DNA from: Aldrovandia affinis
Taxonomy: Eukaryota > Chordata > Actinopteri > Notacanthiformes > Halosauridae
Reading direction: 5' to 3'
Assembly (NCBI GenBank): GCA_029706075.1
Contig: JAINUG010000086.1
Location: 1,301,060-1,365,059 of the forward strand
DNA: 64,000 nucleotides
This document shows positions 1-11,165 of the stretch, in pieces; positions within the stretch are counted from its first letter, which is position 1, and the number at the start of each line of letters is the position of its first letter. The position numbers and the translations under genes are program-made. The notes under the pieces are model-generated. The model was given only the letters and a program-made list of their open reading frames with translations, was not told the origin of the DNA and searched no databases.

Positions 1-95
1 GCTGAATGATTTTAGATCTCCGCCTTGTAAACGCCCCCTAATGAATATCATTAGCATATAAATGAGCTCGAATCAAAACGCAAATCCTCTACTTG

Positions 96-314
96 ATGAT
101 GGCGAGCTGCAAGAAAAATCATTTTAGCGAGTCCAAAATCGAGGTCCTGTTGGCGGAGGTGCAGATGCGTGCTGGGACGCTGTTTGGGAGCCTTTCCAGT
201 GGCTTTACCAGTAAAGCCAAGAACGTGCCCTGGCAGTCTGTAGCCCAGGCTGTGAACGAGGTGGGGGGGCAGCAAAGGTCCCTGAAGGACGTAAAGAAAA
301 AGTGGTCTGATTAA
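96..314 (+). pseudogene. Myb/SANT-like DNA-binding domain fragment (PIF/Harbinger type)
   Basis: The frame starts at the doublet ATGATG and encodes about 72 residues. The pattern is basic start, FSESKIEVLLAEV, LFGSLSSG, W-x-SVAQAVNEVGG, and DVKKKWSD at the end. This spacing of tryptophans and hydrophobic residues matches the Myb/SANT-like domain of NAIF1-like and Harbinger-encoded DNA-binding proteins, which in this superfamily recognise transposon ends and recruit the transposase. The frame stops right after KKKWSD. The next bases read LKTEVK in another frame, so a 1-nt frameshift probably broke a longer protein. No terminal inverted repeat is visible because the upstream side leaves the window. 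It could instead be an exon of a domesticated gene, but the frameshift argues against that. Confidence 0.6.
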
Positions 315-672
315 AACTGAGGTCAAAATCTGTAATAACTCGTTCCCTTCTTATTGCGCGGTTGGCGATATCTACGAGAAGTGACAATGCTGCCATTCTT
401 CCTCTTGCAAAACACTGCATTATTGGACATTTTATAGCCTATTGATTGACCAAAATGTTTTACACGCGTGTTCCATAATATGTATTAAATACATTTCAAG
501 GATGTGTCAATTATGCTAATTGGGGTAGTTTTGGAAAACCAATGTGTGTTTTTTTTTTTTGTTTTTTTTTCCACAAGTAGCCTAGCTTATGTTGTTTTAA
601 TTTATTAATAACTTTATTGTGCAAACCATTACGTATAGCCTAAGCAATGTGTTCAATCTGGTAATACTACTA
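315..672. other. AT-rich spacer
   Basis: No gene or recognisable repeat. It holds T-runs near 551-575 and ends in a short CTA/ACT microsatellite that was the insertion target of the next element. Confidence 0.5.
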
Positions 673-680
673 CTACTACT

Positions 681-1809
681 CAGTGGCGGGCCGTGGGGGG
701 GGTACACGCGAGAGAAAGCTGAGACCAGTTTATTTATTTCGCGGACCGGGGGGCAGCTGTAGCACCCCCCACGCTACGCCTATGGCTCCATCTGAATCGA
801 TCCACCCCTCAATAACTATTTTATGGCTATAAAAACCATCTTATTCTTATTATATCTCAGTATAAAGAGCCGTTGCATCGCAGATAGATAACTCGTGTAG
901 CCAGAATAAATGCCTTTACTGAATAAACAAACCTGGGGTGCTACAGCTGTGACACACATACAAAAACATCAATAATAACCTCATAAAATTGCAATATTAT
1001 TTAGGAAAATAGCAACATTTTACTCACCAAAAATCCTTATTATTTGTACACAAAATCCATCCTCCTTTCTTTCCTCAAAAAGAGTTCAATTACTCTGTCC
1101 TACAGATTATCCGTGTGTTTCAGTTCCATCAGTCCTTTTCTATCGCCATCGAAGCTAATGCTGAAAGTCGAGCCTGCCCTGATGTATTTCTGGCATACAT
1201 TTTCATTCGCTTTAGGGCTGAAAATGTCCGCTCAAATGTCTGAATCACAGACTGATGTTAATTATATTTTGTCCATGAATACTTATGAAATAATTCCAAA
1301 TGGTCTGTTCGCTTCCTTTCATAGCTTTTCCCCTGGCTGCGCCGCTTCCAGACCTGTATTTTCATATTAAAGCATTTAACCAATCACATTACATCATAGT
1401 CAGACACTCTCTGACTATCCAATCAAAGGGTGTGAATACGCTGACGTACCTAGGCCTTCTAGAAGGCCTTGGTGTCTCCAACTCAAAATTTGATTGGTTG
1501 AAGCAACAGTTTGATCAACACTTATTTTATGCTACAGGGCCTTCAGAATGGATTGTGAAGGCCTCCAGGCAGATTTCTTTGACCCTGGCAACAAATGATG
1601 GCTGAAATGTGATGCTTTAAATGCTTTAATATGAAAATACACATCTGGAAGTAGCGCAACCAGGGGAAAAGCTATGAAAGGAAGCGGACAGACCATTTGG
1701 AATTATTTAATAAGTATTCATGGACAAAATATAATTAACATCAGTCTGTGATTCAGATATTTTTTAGGCCAGCAGAGAAGGCCTTGCAGGCCCTGACGGC
1801 CCACCACTG
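681..1809 (-). mobile_element. hAT-type DNA transposon, copy 1, with degenerate transposase end
   Basis: The left end is CAGTGGCGGGCCGT and the right end GACGGCCCACCACTG, an imperfect inverted repeat. Both sides are flanked by CTACTACT (673-680 and 1810-1817), an 8-bp duplication typical of hAT, although the target is itself a CTA microsatellite. A second copy lies at 16306-17556 in the opposite orientation. Internally, about 1236-1380 and 1608-1760 are inverted copies of one another, so the element has a long snap-back arm. The minus strand near 1238-1042 carries the hAT C-terminal segment. The region 690-780 is absent from the other copy and looks like a secondary insertion. Confidence 0.8.
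1042..1238 (-). pseudogene. hAT transposase C-terminal dimerisation region, degenerate
   Basis: The minus strand reads FSALKRMKMYARNTSGQARLS, followed by a short alanine/isoleucine-rich stretch with in-frame stops, and then an ELNSF/GKKGGW-like tail. Serine-alanine-leucine followed by basic residues and RNTxGQxRLSALA is the conserved C-terminal signature of hAT transposases, including the ZMYM1-like group. It belongs to the dimerisation domain near the protein's end. Stops and frame changes make this copy inactive. The same segment is at 16883-17180 in the sister copy, also broken. Confidence 0.7.
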
Positions 1810-1906
1810 CTACTACTACTACTACTACTACTAATAATAATAATAACAATAATGAGGAAACAATTAGGCAGCAGACGACATGTTGGCGCTCTTAGATTTC
1901 CGAATA

Positions 1907-2365
1907 CATTTTACATTACATTTACATTTTAAGCATTTAGCAGACGCTCTTATCCAGAGCGACTTACAATGTGTACATTAATACATGGTAGGAACATTCA
2001 TAGTACGCGCAAGAGATCAGTGCAGTAATACAGCAATAGACATCATTGCAGGCAGCTGCGTACCATACCTGTAACACTGGGAAGGAAAAAGGATAAAGGT
2101 TAGTACATTTTTGTTTTGTTTTAATGGAGTAAGCAGGGGTATATAGTGTTGAGCAAGTAAGCAGTGGTGATGACAATTAGCTAGATGATGTACAGAATTC
2201 AGTGGTAGTGGAGTCTGAAAAGGTAGGTTTTGAGTCTCTTGCGGAAATCGCAAGTGATTCCGCGGTCCTGACCGATTGCGGAAGGTAGTTCCACCAGCGA
2301 GGGGTCAGGACAGAGAAGAGACGAGACCGCGAATACCTGCAGTACTCCAACATTGCCACAAGGAA
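1907..2365 (-). mobile_element. L2-type LINE, 5'-truncated 3' end
   Basis: On the minus strand the first part encodes RLFSVLTPRWWNYLPQSVRTAES. The pattern FSVxxPRxWNxLPxxxRxAESL marks the extreme C-terminus of the L2/Rex1-group reverse transcriptase protein. About 240 bp of 3' untranslated sequence follows. It ends in GTCGCTCTGGATAAGAGCG, CTGCTAAATGC and an ATGTAA-rich tail at 1907-1930. Short 3' repeats of this kind are typical of L2 LINEs. The same 3' UTR recurs at 34206-34395, and the coding end recurs at 9639-9740. This is a dead fragment. Confidence 0.75.
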
Positions 2366-2390
2366 ACGTACGTACGCCAAGTTGAAACCT

Positions 2391-3429
2391 GACGTGGAGC
2401 TAAGTACTTTTCCACGTCAAAGACCGTTTTTATAAATCTGAACTTTGGCGTGGATTTGAGCGTACACACGTTCTAAGATCAAATCTGTGTGTAAGTACGT
2501 TTTATAAATAAGGCCCCTGGTCTTTGACATCCAGGCTATTGCTCTTCTCAAGCTGAGGAACAAATAGCCTACACAATGTTCACACATAACTGCATTTCCA
2601 ATTGTCCTTGTGGGACTCTTTCTGAGGCAGTAAAACCATCCCAAATGACCTGGAATAACTAAATAACCAAATTGCAAGGCTTTGCCTTGGATCTTAAGTT
2701 CTTCTGAGAATCTAGGCAGTTACCAGACGCTTACCCCTTTAACCCCTAGGGCATGATTGACACAAATTGCATCATTAATTTCACAACCTGTCATCGCATG
2801 TAATTTCCTCCATTATTTGAAAAGTCAGAAGCACCTAACTCTTTTGTTTGGCTGTCTCTTCAGAGGCTTGAGGATTGAAAGTGGAATTAAGTGAGCAAAA
2901 TGGTTCACCTAGAAATGCAGTTAGTAAGCTCTTTGTAAGTGTTTTGGAATTAGGGCTCGACACATCACTGTACATAATACTTCACCAAATACATTTGGCA
3001 AAGCCCTTAAAAAATGAGTCAATGTAAATTTCATAAATTTGTGATTGCTATTTTACTTTTTGTATTCCCTAAAAAAAACATATGCAAATTGTGCACATAC
3101 ACATACTGGGAAGTGTAGTTTAGAAGTTTACTTAACTACACATCCCTGAAGATATAAATCGCACTGTCACTAACAGCTAGTCGGAGGCAAGTCCTGGGGA
3201 TCTGTTTCTGGCTTTATGCAAAAATGTTTTTCCAAATACAAATGCTTCCCATTGACAATACATATTGACAATGGTTTGATTCAGAATCAGCTTGGTAAGT
3301 TTATTTGAGATCATGTCAGCCAGTGATTTCTTGTGACATTATTATCTCTCACAACAAAACAAACAGCTGGAGTGCTCAGAGTTGCTGTCCTCCAGTATAC
3401 CTACTGCACACCCTCCTGTCGATGTTTGA
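2391..3429. other. Mostly unique AT-rich sequence; possible MITE remnant at its start
   Basis: 2391-2515 contains paired motifs around TTATAAAT and ACGTGGA that suggest a small inverted-repeat element, but I could not define its ends. The rest has no supported gene. Confidence 0.35.
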
Positions 3430-4290
3430 CATGCGGGGTACTGGGGTGCATTTAATGGATCCCTGTGGGATGCAGGGTTACTGCCCACGGCATCTAGGTC
3501 AGATAAGACCCCTCCTACCGTTGCTCTGTCTATTCCACTGTGCAGCCAATTCCGAACCCACTCTGAAAAAAATCCTGTGATTCCTACTGAATGTATTCTG
3601 ACAATAAGCCTCCCGTGTGTTACCTTTTCAAAACACAAAACACATTTTAGCTTCCTCAAATAAGTGCAGGAGGTTTGTTAGGCATAACCTCACCCCTCAC
3701 TTCCCAATTCATAGAGGGGTAATTGAAGTCACCCATTATTAATGTCTCTCCTTCCTGACAAGCTTGTTTTATGTTTCCATAGAGTATAATAATTATGTTG
3801 CTGTCTGTATCTGGTGGCCTATAGCATACTCCTGTATAAATGCCCTTCTCATATTCTCCCAGTAGTCCTCACAAGGAATGAGAGGGCCAATTCCTGGAAC
3901 TGACTACATTTAGATTTTCTTTCACATAAAGAGTCGCACCCCCACCTCTCTTATTGGTTATATCCTTACTGATTAGTGTGTACCCCCACCAGATTATATT
4001 CATCCCTGCCCGCTGCACCAAGCCATGTCTCAGTAATCCCAGCAATGTCATAAACCCCATTAATCCGGTTCCGAGCCTCCAAGCCTCTGCTTCTTGCATT
4101 TAAACAAAGGAACTTCAATGTATTACTTGAAGTACATTTCCTTTCCACCCTCTCCCAACCCCGACTGCAACACAAAACATTATGCTCTAAAGGGTGTTTA
4201 TTTATGATATCCTCACTGGTGTTATTGTGCTGTGCCCTGATAGCTTCCAACCAGGCAGTCTGTACCTCCATACCCTTAATACTAGTTTAA
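3430..4290 (-). mobile_element. LINE relic: apurinic endonuclease domain plus scraps of RT (CR1/L2 group)
   Basis: Reading the minus strand downwards from about 4150, the sequence encodes LKFLCLNARS, then DIAGITETWLG. After one frameshift near 3990-4010 it encodes YTLISKDITNKRGGGATLYV. Further on come GVCYRPPDTDS and LIMGDFNYPSMNWE. These are the ordered motifs of the endonuclease/exonuclease/phosphatase domain of CR1/L2-group LINEs: the N-terminal N-A-R-S strand, the catalytic ETW, the GGG-x-x-LYV strand and the GDFN metal-binding loop. Past 3660 only short RT-like pieces (SEWVRNWL) remain, separated by stops. The copy is truncated at both ends and inactive. The exact clade cannot be fixed by eye. 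Confidence 0.75.
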
Positions 4291-5479
4291 ATACCACTCT
4301 GCTACCCAAAGCATACACTGGCCCAACACAGCTGCATCATGCTATGGAGGGTTCTAGCCTTGGGCTTCTGCATTGAGGAAATGAGGAATAAGAAAACCTG
4401 GTAAAATAAAGGTTTAAGAATGATTTATTTATTTATTTTATTTATGGATATTAAATTAATTTCCAAAAAGCAATATACTAGACTCAAACTTTGATGCTGC
4501 AGGTGGGAAATAGTTTATGTACGCTATCAATAAAACATCAATGTGTCACAGGCAATTGTTGTGCTCTCGCAATTCACCCTCAAATGCAGGTCTGTACTAT
4601 TGATTTGTCGTGGCTTTGTGCCAAAGGTTTCTTTGAATTAATTACAGAATTAGTTTTGTTGTGGCTGATTGCTGTCTCCCTGGTTTATTCAGGTGCTTTG
4701 CTGGTGCTTTTGCTGTAAATATGTGAACGCTTCTTTTATCTGTCCCTATGTGCATATTTGACTCGTGTTTAATCTACTTCTGAATTATACATATAATTTT
4801 AATTGCTCAACCAATGATTACTGCAGTTACTGCTTTGCCTTACAATGAGAATGATCAGCACAGACATTTTTTTCTGTTCATTTAGCCTACTTTAAAGCGC
4901 TCACCAAGATGGAATTCGTTTCTTTTCCTCCACATTTACATTTACGCCTGCAGTAATATTTAATTCTGACAAAAGTCCTGTTGACTGTGATGGGAAATTA
5001 TTGATCTTGGCTCTTTGTTTTGTACAAATAAACATTGGAATGCCTTTGGTGAAAGCATTCCTTTATTACCCACAGGGAGTTTTGACAGTCCTGATTCATT
5101 ACCACAGTACCCTGTTCAAGATAGCCTCTGCCTGCGTGATATCATGCAGAAGCATGCACACTACCAAATTTAGCATGAACAGTACCAATTTCCCCTGTGC
5201 TGCACCACCATGGGCAGCCTTCATTACTTTGTAAAGCAGTACTATGGAGAGCTCCAACCTCAGTCTGCAGGAGCAGGCCCCAAATCTGTTGGTAATGACA
5301 CATTAATAGCACCTGCAGACGGTTAGAGGGGTATTGCAGGTGTGACGGCGCGGCACCATCAGCATCGCTCCAACACCCACACAGGTGACCACGTTCAGCA
5401 CCGTGGATAGAGGCCGCCTGTCAAGACAAGAAAAGCACATGGCTGGGAGGAGTGGTTTCCTAACACTAACACCTAACAT
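4291..5479. other. AT-rich intergenic sequence
   Basis: Contains a TTTA-rich simple tract around 4420-4445. No gene or repeat with defined ends was recognised. Confidence 0.4.
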
Positions 5480-5803
5480 GTTATTCCAAAACAAGCTTCC
5501 TGAGGTTCCTCAGGAGCTGACGTCCAGGCGAGGTCTGCCAAACTTCGTCTGGCCGATGCAACTCGGGGACTGGCAGTGACAAAGACGCCAAACCGCCTCC
5601 TCCCAGACGGCACTTGCCAAGCCGCCGACTGTAACTCTGATACACACGCCGGCTTCCCTCCCCCTGGGGCGGACAGCCAATCGGCGCCCTCGAATGGGAC
5701 TCCCGACCAGAGCCGGGCTGGCGCAGTCAGGGATCGAGCCCTAGCCGCAGTGGGCAACCTGCACTCTGGACAAGTGCCTTCACCAGTTGCGCCACGCGAG
5801 GAC
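5480..5803 (-). mobile_element. tRNA-derived SINE, GC-rich family
   Basis: The minus strand begins near 5803 with GGGTCCTCGCGTGGCGCAAC, continues with TGGTGAAGGCA (an A-box-like TGGCGCAACTGG) and has GGCTCGATCCC further on as a B-box-like element. The GC-rich body includes GATTGGCTGTCCGCCCCAGG and GGGAGGAGGCGG. The same body is found on the plus strand at 38416-38600. No target duplication was found. The strong GC contrast with neighbouring sequence comes from this insertion and not from a gene. Confidence 0.6.
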
Positions 5804-8049
5804 CCCCCATTACTACTACAATATAATTTAATTAAGCATGCCATTATCCATCAGACTACCCTTTAAATTAAGATTTGTCTTTGACAAAGATTATTAAGGA
5901 ACTCGTGCACACAAACCAAACTAAAGTATCATTCTGCATTAGGAACTGTTAGTGCTCCCATTTTAAATGACCATTTTGGCACCGCTGAGGAGACAAATGT
6001 AAGAGAATGATAATTGTTGCTTATGAGACCTTGATTGTCTCTGCAGAAGAAAATATGTTTTGTTATGGCGTTGATCACGAGGCTTGTTAATGAATGTCTT
6101 GGCATAATTGGTCGTAAAATGTTGCACCGGTGAATGGGACAATTGGATCAATGAAAATTATGAAAAAGTGCCTAATTATTATTTGTTGAAAATAACTGTG
6201 AAGCAGATTCAATTAAATTCAATCATATCCCTTCCATCTTCAAAAGGAAACATAACACAGTCAAGATGTATGTACTTCTATCTGTTGAATAATCTGAAAA
6301 ATCCATATAGAAATTATTTGAAGAGCATCACTGGGCAAATCTGGTAATGATTTATTTTTCATTTAATTTCCCTATGTAATATTTCCTCAATTTTTTTGTG
6401 TGTGTGAATGTATGCAATCAAATGCGATGGCTGTAACATATCATATTCAGATTGTTTACTTTTGCAAGGAAGAAAATTAATATACTGGGAGTGTCATTTA
6501 TGGAGAAACAATGTTTGATCCATTTGCTTAATTCCTTTTAAACATTTTTATGAAGGCTGCAAGGGACCATTAAAGAAATATATCCCAGATTCTAAAGCCA
6601 CACTCTTTTGAAATAATAACAGTAATCTCAGTTATGGATCAAAATTACATTCAGCACCACTCATTTAAGCACTATAGCCAATTTAAATGAGCTTTTAGCT
6701 AAGGCTGTATAATTGCTTAATATTATTATTATTAACACCAATAAATACAAAGAGTTCTCATTTGACCTTCCAGGTTAAATCCAGGCTCAATTATATACAC
6801 GCTGGTGTGTGTGCATGTGTGTGTGTGTGTGTGTATGTGGGTCAAATTAAATTATTCAGTGTCAAGCATAAAACAAGTAGTATATGTTAAATATTGGTGA
6901 AATGTCTCACACTGTACCGGAAGCCAGTGGAGCAGGAATGTATGCAAACAGCTCGTACTCGGTGGAGCATGAGAAGCTGTGTGGTGCAGGAGTGAGGGGC
7001 GGGATACCCAGCCAGCCGACTGTACGGCGCGTGGGATAACGGTCTCATTGAGAGTTAGAGTTCACTATTGTACTGTAGCTGTGCTTAATTGCGCATAAAA
7101 CAAACAACGCTTAAAGGATTATCCAGAACCACAGCAGGCAACCATTAATACGTCAGGCCACAGTTTGCTGTATTCCATATGTGCACGTAGAGCTGTCTGC
7201 CTGTACCCAGACAAGCACTGCTGGGGGAGCGCTATATTAAAGCTCTGTAATAAAGGAGTTCAGATGTTTTTCATATAAAATTCTAAATGTATAATTGTTT
7301 TTTACTTATCTTTATTTATTCAGGAAGGTCATTTGAGAACTCTTTTACAGTTACAGGGAGATATGGTGTTTAGGGAATGCAAGGGTTTGTTGATGGGGAT
7401 GATGAGATGGCCAGATTGAGAGAGCCAATTTGGGAATTTCACCAGGATACTGAGGCTAAAACCCCTAAGGAAATGTAATAACACAAATCAGTACCGTACG
7501 TGTACCACGCCAGTAGACATTAGCATCAATGTACAATTCTACAACCAAATGTGAATTTTTACTTAATTTCTCTTCAGATTATGCATAGAGTAATATCAGA
7601 AATGTGGTTGCAATTTCTGTATTCTTGATGATTAATGCATTTTTTAACAGATTAATCAGTAGGCTTGTTTAATTATATTTTCACACCTTAGCTCCAAGGA
7701 TTGCTGTTATATCTGCCCAAGAGTCTGTCTGAGCTGACACAATCCAGGTGCAAAAAACTGAGGAAGGGCAGTAATCCTGTGGCCACACGCAGTGTATGCA
7801 AACCAGGAGGGGGAGGGGGGGGGGGGGGGCGTGCTGCCGTGGGATCCATGCGTAAACGGGTAATGCGTCAGGACGTGTTATTGACCCCTCTGTCCCCTCT
7901 GTCACCGTCACACCAGACTGCCTGCTTACAAGGGGCCTCATTAAGTGTTAGGTCACCGGTAACACTTTGTGGGACGTTGGGAGGCACAGGCAGAAATCAA
8001 GAGCGAACGCCCAGCATGCGAGGACAGAGCCTAGTTAATGCAGAAGCGA
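5804..8049. other. Unique AT-rich tract with candidate regulatory blocks and simple repeats
   Basis: 5990-6240 and 6540-6730 are low in repeats and rich in TAATTA/ATTTAAAT-type homeodomain-like words, so they could be conserved noncoding elements. This is inference from composition only. There is a (GT)n run at 6810-6835 and a near-pure G tract at 7808-7830. No gene was recognised. The long frame over 7701-8222 is chance plus LINE sequence. Confidence 0.35.
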
Positions 8050-8209
8050 CCAGATTTAATCTCACCACACTTCACTGGCTCCCTACAGCAGCACATATCA
8101 AATTTAAATCACTGGTGCTGGCATATCAGGCCGCAAGGGGAACCGCTCTCCCTACCTCCAGACACTCATCACACCCTACACCCCAGCTCTGCCTCCTCCG
8201 GCAAACTGA
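8050..8209 (+). mobile_element. L2-type LINE copy 2, left part (split by Harbinger insertion)
   Basis: The plus strand encodes LHWLPTAAHIKFKSLVLAYQ and then AARGTALPT. LHWLPVxxRIxFKxLxLxYxAxxG is the conserved block near the C-terminus of L2/Rex1 LINE proteins. The frame is interrupted exactly at the Harbinger element and continues after it at 9639. The 3-bp TGA at 8207-9 is one half of the Harbinger target duplication. Confidence 0.7.
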
Positions 8210-9635
8210 CCCCGCGTTCTAACAGGGGGCGATTCGGCAACTAGTTGCCCGAAATGCATTGATTGTCTATGAGAGCGGGTGACTTCCGGTGATTGGCCGA
8301 TTCGGCGATTTGTGGGCGTGGCGGCGACACAGAAAAGTTGAAAATCCTGAACTTTTGGGTGATATCGCCCGATAAGAGCCAATCAAATTCATGTGTTGCT
8401 GTTTTTACCTTCCACGCGGAACCAACACAACACCGAAATTTGGTTCCTAGTTCCGACACTTCAACATGAATGAAGAGAAACTGATGGCTGATGGCTATAA
8501 ATGGTTGTGTGTTTTACATTGCAAAACAATAAATACTTAATAAAAAAAAGTTTCAAGTCATCCTATTTGTTATATAATATTGGGGACATGGGTCAACTAG
8601 TTGTTGCCATAAGCCTATATGGTAATGGGGCATGTGTCAACTAGTTGTTGCTATACAGTGGCTGTATGTGACATTTGAATAGGGATGGTTCTAAATATGA
8701 ATATTGTAAGAAATACGGCAGCACTCTGATCTTGATGAAGAAGGTTTTATTTCGGTAGCGATAGTGACAAAGTAAATGACAGGTCATACAAGAATACCAG
8801 CAAGCACTCTGGACTCAGCGGAGTTCGTCTGAATGTATTTCTCCCAACTCAATGACTCTAAATACTCTTTTCGGCTTTGTTCTTCTAGCTGTAGGCAATC
8901 GACCGGTATGAGTCCCCAGTTGCAAGGTAACTGTAAAATAAAAGAATGCTATTAGTTGTATGAAGTAGACTAGCCTACTACATTGTTCAGTAGCTCAATT
9001 GTACATTAGCTCAACACATCCATTATTGATAATTTATTTAATCCTAAAAGCATAAATATTTATAGCTAGCTAAACTTATATGGCCTACATACATCTTATT
9101 TAATGTTTGTGTTGGTTAAAAGGCAATTTTTTATCGCATGGGTACGTTTGGAAAAACGTACAGGAGACAAATTGCGAGCCGTTCCGCTGCACTGATGGGG
9201 CTCCGCCAATTTGTGTCCAGCCGTGTGTTCCGAGGCCCCACTCTGGTCAGCAGCTCATCGAACTGGGCACGGTCCAGCCTGAAGTACCGCTGGAACCTCT
9301 CTCCATCCAGCCGCAGCTCCTGCACCAGCCTGTGATATTCTGCAAAATTCTGTGGACCCACACACGGGACCTCCTGCGTTTCCAGCGCAAGTAAATGGCC
9401 GCAATTGTAAAAAGCCTTCTCAAAGTTTGAGTTTGCGGTTCATGATTGAAGGAAACAATACTGCTAGCCAACTAATATTTATAATAAAGATTCTCAAAAT
9501 CTATGATGAACTATTCGTTTACCATACAAAAATTTGGAAGCACGTCGGAAGCACTTTTGAGGAGGCCATTCAAGCGTGGGGAACGCCCACTGGGCGATTT
9601 CTTCACCTAGTATCGCCCCCTGTTAGAACGCGGGG
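8210..9635 (-). mobile_element. PIF/Harbinger-type DNA transposon
   Basis: The left end is CCCCGCGTTCTAACAGGGGG at 8210, continuing CGAT. The right end at 9612-9635 is its exact reverse complement, giving a 24-bp perfect terminal inverted repeat. It is flanked by TGA at 8207-8209 and 9636-9638. A 3-bp duplication is the hallmark of PIF/Harbinger. Removing the element rejoins the LINE coding end. The interior carries one remnant of HARBI1-like transposase on the minus strand. Length is 1426 bp, too short for the usual two genes, so this is a non-autonomous deletion derivative. The perfect repeats suggest a fairly recent insertion. Confidence 0.9.
9131..9470 (-). pseudogene. HARBI1-like transposase, N-terminal fragment
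   Basis: The minus strand reads YLRWKRRRSRVWVHRIL from about 9410, then after a 1-nt frameshift EYHRLVQELRLDGERFQRYF, RLDRAQFDELLTRVGPR and ISAAERLAICLLY. This is the N-terminal helical region of PIF/Harbinger transposases: a basic RRxRxxWVHPIL-type start, the F-x-RYFRL-x-x-x-F-DELL motif and the AAERLAICLRYL helix. The catalytic DDE core that should follow is gone. In intact elements this protein cuts and pastes with a Myb/SANT partner. A fragment of such a partner type lies at 96-314, but there is no evidence that the two came from one copy. Confidence 0.8.
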
Positions 9636-9638
9636 TGA

Positions 9639-9975
9639 TTGTTCCTTGCAGTCTCGCCTCTTCTCTGTCCTGACCCCCCGGTGGTGGAACAATCTTCCAC
9701 AGACTCCACTACCACTGATTCTCTATATGAATTACTGCCATCATCACTGTTTACAGGTTAAAAAATGTAATAAAATAAATAAATAATAATAAAACACTAA
9801 CTTTTCTTTCCCTGTTTTATAGGTATGATGTGCAGCTGTCAACACTGACGTGTGTTGCAATGTTTCTACATTGATCTCTTGCTCCAATTTTGATTAATCT
9901 TACTATTTTTAAATGCATAACAGTGTTTTGTAAGTCGCCCTGGATAAGAGCATCTGCTAAATGCCGTAAATGTAT
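9639..9975 (+). mobile_element. L2-type LINE copy 2, right part with 3' tail
   Basis: Continues the LINE frame with RLFSVLTPRWWNNLPQ-like coding at 9657-9710, then 3' UTR. It ends in GTAAGTCGCCCTGGATAAGAGC, CTGCTAAATGCC and GTAAATGTA. The tail matches the copies at 1907, 34206 and 58640. The solo LTR at 9980 inserted directly into the end of this tail. Confidence 0.75.
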
Positions 9976-9979
9976 ATAT

Positions 9980-10616
9980 TGTGGTGTCCCTTGGGGTGGG
10001 GCAACACTCACGGACCTTTGCAGAGGGCTTAGGCAGTTAAATAACCCAGAGGAGGCAGTAATATAAACAAAACAATAATTTATTAAACTAATTGACAAAC
10101 ACAAAAAAGGGTGGGGTCTTTGGGGGAATTCAAAACACATAAGTCCACAATCTTTACTTGTTGATACTCCAAAATCCAATCCAGTTCCTCAAACAGTCCA
10201 AAAGTCGATACACAGATGGGGTCCTGAAACAATCCAATTCAAACACAAAAACCAATCCCAAAAACACTTCTCTTCACAACACTCTACAAAAACCACCAAC
10301 CTACTCCTTCAACACACCAATCTACACCCCCTCGCGAAATAAATCAACTGGTCTCAGTGTGAAAACATGAATAGGTCCTTTGGCAAAACGCCAGCACCAA
10401 CCCACTCCTTCAACACACCAATCTACTCCTCTCTAGTGTGACATGAATAGGTCCTTTAAACAGCCTTCAGCTGTCTGTAGTCCCAAACTCTTAACTTGGT
10501 TCAGGTGCGGGACTGCGGGCTGCTGGGAAATGTAGGTTTTTTTTTCCTCTCCAGTGGCTCCGAAGAATTAAAGGGCCAGGCAGCCATTTTCCAGTGCAGC
10601 CCCTTGGGACGCCACA
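9980..10616 (-). mobile_element. Solo LTR of the coiled-coil LTR family
   Basis: Begins TGTGGTGTCCCTTGGGG and ends CCCCTTGGGACGCCACA, giving TG...CA ends with a longer inverted match. It is flanked by ATAT on both sides (9976-9979, 10617-10620), a 4-bp duplication. The 637 bp align by eye with the LTRs of the elements at 24353 and 45926 through shared blocks: GGACCTTTGCAGAGGGC, GGAGGCAGTAATATAAAC, GGGTGGGGTCTT and GGCTGCTGGGAAATGTAG. AATAAA reads on the minus strand at 10079-10084, which sets the transcriptional direction as minus. No internal region is present, as after recombination between two LTRs. Confidence 0.8.
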
Positions 10617-11038
10617 ATATATTATCTTGAAGGAACTTGAAAAAGACAGCAAGGAGACAGGGCCCTTGCTGAAACAGGGTTGGTGAAGCCCCCCACCCCC
10701 CACCCAGAATGATGTACGCACCTCTGTTATCTACCCCTGTCATTGCCTTCACTGAAATTGTGGATCTTTCTTCTTCATCCCGGTACCTGCGAGCTCTTTG
10801 GGGGTTCGCTACCGTGGACAGACTCGGAGGGAGGGGCAACTACTATGCGGGGCTGATGGCCATCCCCCAAAGGGGCCTGTACAAATATGTCTGTATGTAA
10901 ATTCGGGCAGAATTGCTAAATGCTGCTCTGTCAGGGTGATTCCTCACAGATATAGGGAGTGGGTGAATGAGTCTCAGGGCAAGGATCACTTGTGGGGTGA
11001 TGTAGCACACTCGAGAGCCTGTGAACATTGTGGACATT
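10617..11038. other. Unassigned sequence between LTR pieces
   Basis: Moderately GC-rich, with a C-run near 10688-10704. Open frames here match nothing I recognise. Confidence 0.35.
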
Positions 11039-11165
11039 ATGTGTTTTGAATTCCCCCAAAGACCCCACCCTTTTTTGTGTTTGTCAATTAGTTCAATAAA
11101 TTATTGTTTTGTTTATATTACTGCCTCCTCTGGGTTATTTAACTGCCTAAGCCCTCTACAAAGTT
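11039..11165 (+). mobile_element. Truncated, inverted LTR fragment of the same family
   Basis: About 120 bp are close to the reverse complement of 10020-10145, including the AATAAA site and GGTTATTTAACTGCCTAAGCC. With the solo LTR it forms a long inverted pair with roughly 0.9 kb between the arms. The right side diverges after CCCTCTACAAAG. Confidence 0.75.

Noticed and set aside
5473..5866. GC-rich frames on both strands as a gene
   Set aside because: The GC-rich block is a SINE body also found at 38416-38600.
7701..8222. A 173-codon plus-strand frame
   Set aside because: The first part crosses a poly-G run and random sequence; only the end is LINE coding.
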